Shown here piece by piece: positions 59,650 to 64,000 of a stretch of 64,000 nt of DNA. The stretch is from contig JAURZM010000047.1 of assembly GCA_030653385.1 (NCBI GenBank), positions 124,001-188,000 of the forward strand, read 5' to 3'. Both the position numbers and the translations under genes were made by a program. How positions within the stretch are numbered: position 1 is the first letter of the stretch; the number at the start of each line of letters is the position of its first letter. Source of the DNA: Rubrivivax sp. GTDB taxonomy: Bacteria; Pseudomonadota; Gammaproteobacteria; Burkholderiales; Burkholderiaceae_C. The notes beneath the pieces were generated by a model. The model saw only the letters and a program-made list of their open reading frames with translations. It was not told the origin of the DNA and did no database searches.

Positions 59650-59779
59650 GGGGCTGGACTCCTGTGGGCTGCGTGCGAACTGCGGCTCATGATGCCGGAC
59701 AGTGCCCGACCCTGGCGTCCTCGTGGCCCGCGTCACCCCGCGAACAGGGGGGGGCGACCCGGGCCCGATAATCACCGTC

Positions 59780-60555
<776 letters not shown>

Positions 60556-60559
<4 letters not shown>

Positions 60560-61173
60560 AAGCCAGACCCCAGGCCCACGGCCGCGACCCCAAGTCGACG
60601 CGCCCGGTCATCAAGCCGGCGACACAGCACCCCGGTGAGGTCAGGCTCATCGGCGGCCTCTACCGCGGGCGCAAGCTGCCCGTGGCCGACCGCCCGGGCC
60701 TGCGCCCCACGCCCGACCGCGTGCGCGAGACGCTCTTCAACTGGCTGGGGCAGGACCTGGACGGCTGGCGTGTGCTCGACGCCTTCGCCGGCAGCGGCGC
60801 CCTGGGTTTCGAGGCCGCGTCGCGCGGCGCCGCCGAGGCGCTGCTGCTCGAAGTCGACCCCGCGCTCGTTGCCAGCCTGCGCGACAGCCGCGAACGCCTG
60901 GGTGCCACGGCGCTGAAGGTCGAGCGCGCCGAAGCCTTGCGCTGGATGGCAGGCTGCGCGCCGCAGCGCTTCGAGGCCGTGCTGCTCGACCCGCCCTTCG
61001 ATGCCGGCCTGGGCGCCGTCGCGGCCGCCGCGGCGGCGCGCATCGTGGTGCCCGGCGGTTTTGTCTACCTCGAAGGCCCCGAGCCGCTGCCGGAAGCGCC
61101 CGCCGGCCTGACGTTGCACCGCAGCCTGCGCGCTGGCGCGGTGCACGCGCAGCTCTTCCTGGCCGTTGCCTGA
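60556..61173 (+). CDS. rsmD: 16S rRNA (guanine966-N2)-methyltransferase
   Basis: 205 residues, starting at GTG 60556 (GTGA overlap with hisF). '[20 protein letters not shown]', '[17 protein letters not shown]', '[20 protein letters not shown]' (SAM motif I), '[15 protein letters not shown]' (DPPF, the N-methyltransferase motif IV). These are diagnostic for RsmD/YhhF. It modifies G966 of 16S rRNA in the 30S subunit. coaD follows, as in many Proteobacteria. Confidence 0.95.
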
Positions 61174-61233
61174 GCGCGCGGCTACACTGCCGCCGGCCGT
61201 GACCCGCACGCCCCCAGCCTGGAGGACAGCGAC

Positions 61234-62378
<1,145 letters not shown>

Positions 62379-62382
<4 letters not shown>

Positions 62383-63044
62383 GGGGCGTCTCCTTCTTCG
62401 GGCGTGGGCAGGGGGGGCGCGCCCGGCGCCTCCTGCGGTGGGCGGGGCTGCCGGGGGGGTTTGGGGCGCGGCGGCTGGGCGTGGATGAGCGCCAGCGCGC
62501 GGTCCATCTCACCGGCCAGCAGTGCATCGACGGCCTTCAGGCTCTGATCGATGGCCTTGCTGATCGCCTCGCGGTGGTCGGCAGATGGCTTCTTCAGCAC
62601 GTAGTTCACCACCTCGGCCTTCACGCCGGGGTGACCGATGCCCAGGCGCAGGCGCCAGAAGTCCAGCGTGCCCAGCATGCCGTGGATGTCTTTCAGCCCG
62701 TTGTGCCCCGCGGCGCTGCCGCCGAACTTCAGCTTGGCCTGGCCGGGCAGCAGGTCAAGTTCGTCGTGCACGACGAGGATCTCGCTGGGCTGGATCTTGA
62801 AGAAGCGTGCCAGCGGCGCCACCGAGGCCCCCGAGCGGTTCATGAAGGTCATCGGCTGCAGCAGCCACACAGGCTCGGCGCCCGGTCGGTTCACGCGCGC
62901 GGCCAGGCCCTGGTAGGCGCGTTCGGGCACCAGCCGCACGCCCAACCCTTCGGCCAGCGCGTCTGTCCACCAGAAGCCGGCGTTGTGGCGCGTGGCCTCG
63001 TAATCAGGGCCCGGGTTGCCCAGGCCGACGAAGAGTCGAATCAT
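62379..63044 (-). CDS. pth: Peptidyl-tRNA hydrolase
   Basis: 221 residues from ATG 63044. '[20 protein letters not shown]' (catalytic His in RHN), '[19 protein letters not shown]', '[20 protein letters not shown]', '[19 protein letters not shown]', '[12 protein letters not shown]' are the Pth signatures. A Pro-rich tail of about 30 residues after the enzyme domain is unusual. It frees tRNA from stalled peptidyl-tRNA. It follows rplY in the conserved prs-rplY-pth order. Confidence 0.96.
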
Positions 63045-63070
63045 GGCGACGATTATTGGTCGCGCAGAAA

Positions 63071-63094
63071 TCAAAAGGCCCCACCGTAGTGGGG
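63071..63094 (-). terminator. Hairpin with short T-run between rplY and pth
   Basis: Stem 63075-63082 (GGCCCCAC) pairs with 63087-63094 around CGTA. On the minus strand four T follow (A-run 63071-63074). It lies 30 bases after the rplY stop and before pth, so it probably ends or attenuates the prs-rplY transcript. Confidence 0.75.
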
Positions 63095-63124
63095 CCCGAC
63101 GGGTGGCGCCAAAAGGGGGAGGAC

Positions 63125-63781
63125 TTAACCGCCGCGGCCCTTCTGCTGCTTCTCTTCCTTGCGCGGCTTGCCGCCCTTGCCCTTCTCGGGCGCGACGACC
63201 ACGGTCGGGGCGACTTCCTCTTCGATCTTGGGCAGGGTCACGGCCACCATCACCGGGTTCAGCGTGCCGCGCTTGACGGCCTTGATGCCCTCGGGAAGCT
63301 TCAGGTCGCTGGCGTGCAGGCTCTGGTTCTTCGTCAGGCCCGACAGGTCGATGGTGACGAACTCAGGCAGTTGCGAAGCCAGGCATTCGATCTCGAGGTC
63401 GGTGCGCACGTGGCTCACCAGGCACTTGTCGGTCTTCACCGCAGGCGACAGTTCCTCGCCTTCGAAGTGCAGCGGCACCTTCTTGCGCAGGCGCGTGGTC
63501 TCGTCGACACGCTGGAAGTCGATGTGCAGCACCATCGGCTTGAAGGCGTGCATCTGGTAGTCGCGCAGCAGCACCTTCTCTACCTTGCCGCCGACGTCCA
63601 TCTCGAGGATGGAAGAGTGGAAGGCTTCCTTCTTCAGCGCGAAGAAGAGCGCGTTATGGTCGACTTCGATCATCGCCGGCGTGCCGGCACCGTAGACGAT
63701 GCCGGGCACCTTGGCAGCAGCGCGCAGGCGGCGGCTCGCTCCGGTCCCCTGCAGCGTGCGCTCGTAAGCTGTGAATTTCAT
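63125..63781 (-). CDS. rplY: 50S ribosomal protein L25/general stress protein Ctc
   Basis: 218 residues, the long CTC form. N-terminal L25 domain '[20 protein letters not shown]', '[20 protein letters not shown]', '[20 protein letters not shown]'; C-terminal TL5/CTC beta domain '[20 protein letters not shown]', '[20 protein letters not shown]'. A basic tail follows. It binds 5S rRNA in the 50S subunit. Confidence 0.97.
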   Translation of the reverse strand: MKFTAYERTLQGTGASRRLRAAAKVPGIVYGAGTPAMIEVDHNALFFALKKEAFHSSILEMDVGGKVEKVLLRDYQMHAFKPMVLHIDFQRVDETTRLRKKVPLHFEGEELSPAVKTDKCLVSHVRTDLEIECLASQLPEFVTIDLSGLTKNQSLHASDLKLPEGIKAVKRGTLNPVMVAVTLPKIEEEVAPTVVVAPEKGKGGKPRKEEKQQKGRGG

Positions 63782-63862
63782 TTGAACTCCAAGTGGATGA
63801 GGCGCCCGCGACCAGGCGCCTCGTAAAAGACCGGCGCGGCGCGCCGGCCCGGGTCTTGCAGA

Positions 63863-64000
63863 TCAGAAATTGCTGTTCTGCTCGGCAAAGAGGGACGTGA
63901 CCGACTCGCCGTCGGAAATGCGGCGGATGGTCTCGGCAAACAGGAAGGCCACCGACAGCTGGCGCACCTTGGGGCAGGCCTTCGCGGTGTCGGACAGCGC
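63863..64000 (-). CDS. prs: Ribose-phosphate pyrophosphokinase, C-terminal end only
   Basis: Only the last 45 residues are inside the window: '[20 protein letters not shown]', '[20 protein letters not shown]', then 'QNSNF'. This is the conserved Prs C-terminus ([24 protein letters not shown]). The enzyme makes PRPP, the substrate of HisG in the same window. A GC-rich hairpin (63799-63806/63815-63822) lies between it and rplY, with no T-run on the minus strand. Confidence 0.9.
   Translation of the reverse strand, partial: ALSDTAKACPKVRQLSVAFLFAETIRRISDGESVTSLFAEQNSNF

Overview
The window is high-GC DNA (roughly 65-70% by eye) from a betaproteobacterium, most likely a Burkholderiales member of the Rubrivivax/Leptothrix/Ideonella type. 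Evidence for this is the gene set and order (prs-rplY-pth, bolA followed by a his operon, orphan Bug-type solute-binding proteins, ECF42 with DGPF protein) and four proteins with PEP-CTERM sorting tails. It reads as ordinary chromosome with two accessory patches. No tRNA, rRNA or CRISPR array was seen.

Layout. 1-4.4 kb, minus strand: a secreted class A beta-lactamase-like hydrolase cut by the window edge, then an extracellular nuclease and a companion protein, both PEP-CTERM. 4.6-8.5 kb: an M16 metallopeptidase and a tail-anchored Ser/Thr kinase. 9.6-13.5 kb: an ABC/FtsX/DUF3299 operon resembling zinc-linked operons, coupled to an AI-2E family permease. 13.5-16.7 kb: tal-pgi-HAD sugar phosphate operon. 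16.8-20.2 kb: an Ala/Pro-rich membrane protein and an M14 carboxypeptidase. 20.3-22.2 kb: divergent idnD-like and idnO-like genes around a perfect 24-bp inverted repeat. 22.4-23.6 kb: a gene graveyard holding a wrecked antitoxin/RES toxin pair and an HTH fragment. 23.6-25.5 kb: membrane-anchored double nitroreductase (SagB-like). 25.8-32.3 kb: a cusCBA-type copper/silver efflux operon with a CusF domain fused to CusB, preceded by IS91-like and kinase debris (32.4-32.8 kb).

33.0-41.0 kb: glycerate kinase, cupin, dgkA, CoA transferase, slyX, a DUF2132 protein, a DUF4394 lipoprotein, and a cupredoxin gene coupled to a GGDEF-EAL gene. 41.1-43.7 kb: ECF42 sigma factor with its DGPF (YciI), AHSA1 and VOC partners. 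43.8-50.2 kb: PEP-CTERM trypsin, methyltransferase + S4 protein, two Bug proteins, dienelactone hydrolase. 50.3-52.7 kb: TetR regulator and a two-gene ABC exporter.

52.7-61.2 kb: bolA and the histidine operon hisG-hisD-hisC-hisB-hisH-hisA-hisF followed by rsmD. Three things in it are unusual. hisD is fused in frame to a GNAT acetyltransferase. A 180-bp array of six consecutive hairpins separates hisB from hisH. A PEP-CTERM CHRD gene with its own terminator lies on the opposite strand between hisA and hisF. murA, hisI and hisE, commonly next to these genes in Burkholderiales, are not in the window. 61.2-64 kb: coaD, a 4Fe-4S ferredoxin overlapping a convergent DUF4124-like gene, pth, rplY and the 3' end of prs.

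All calls come from reading translations and motifs by eye and from memory of protein families; no database search was run.
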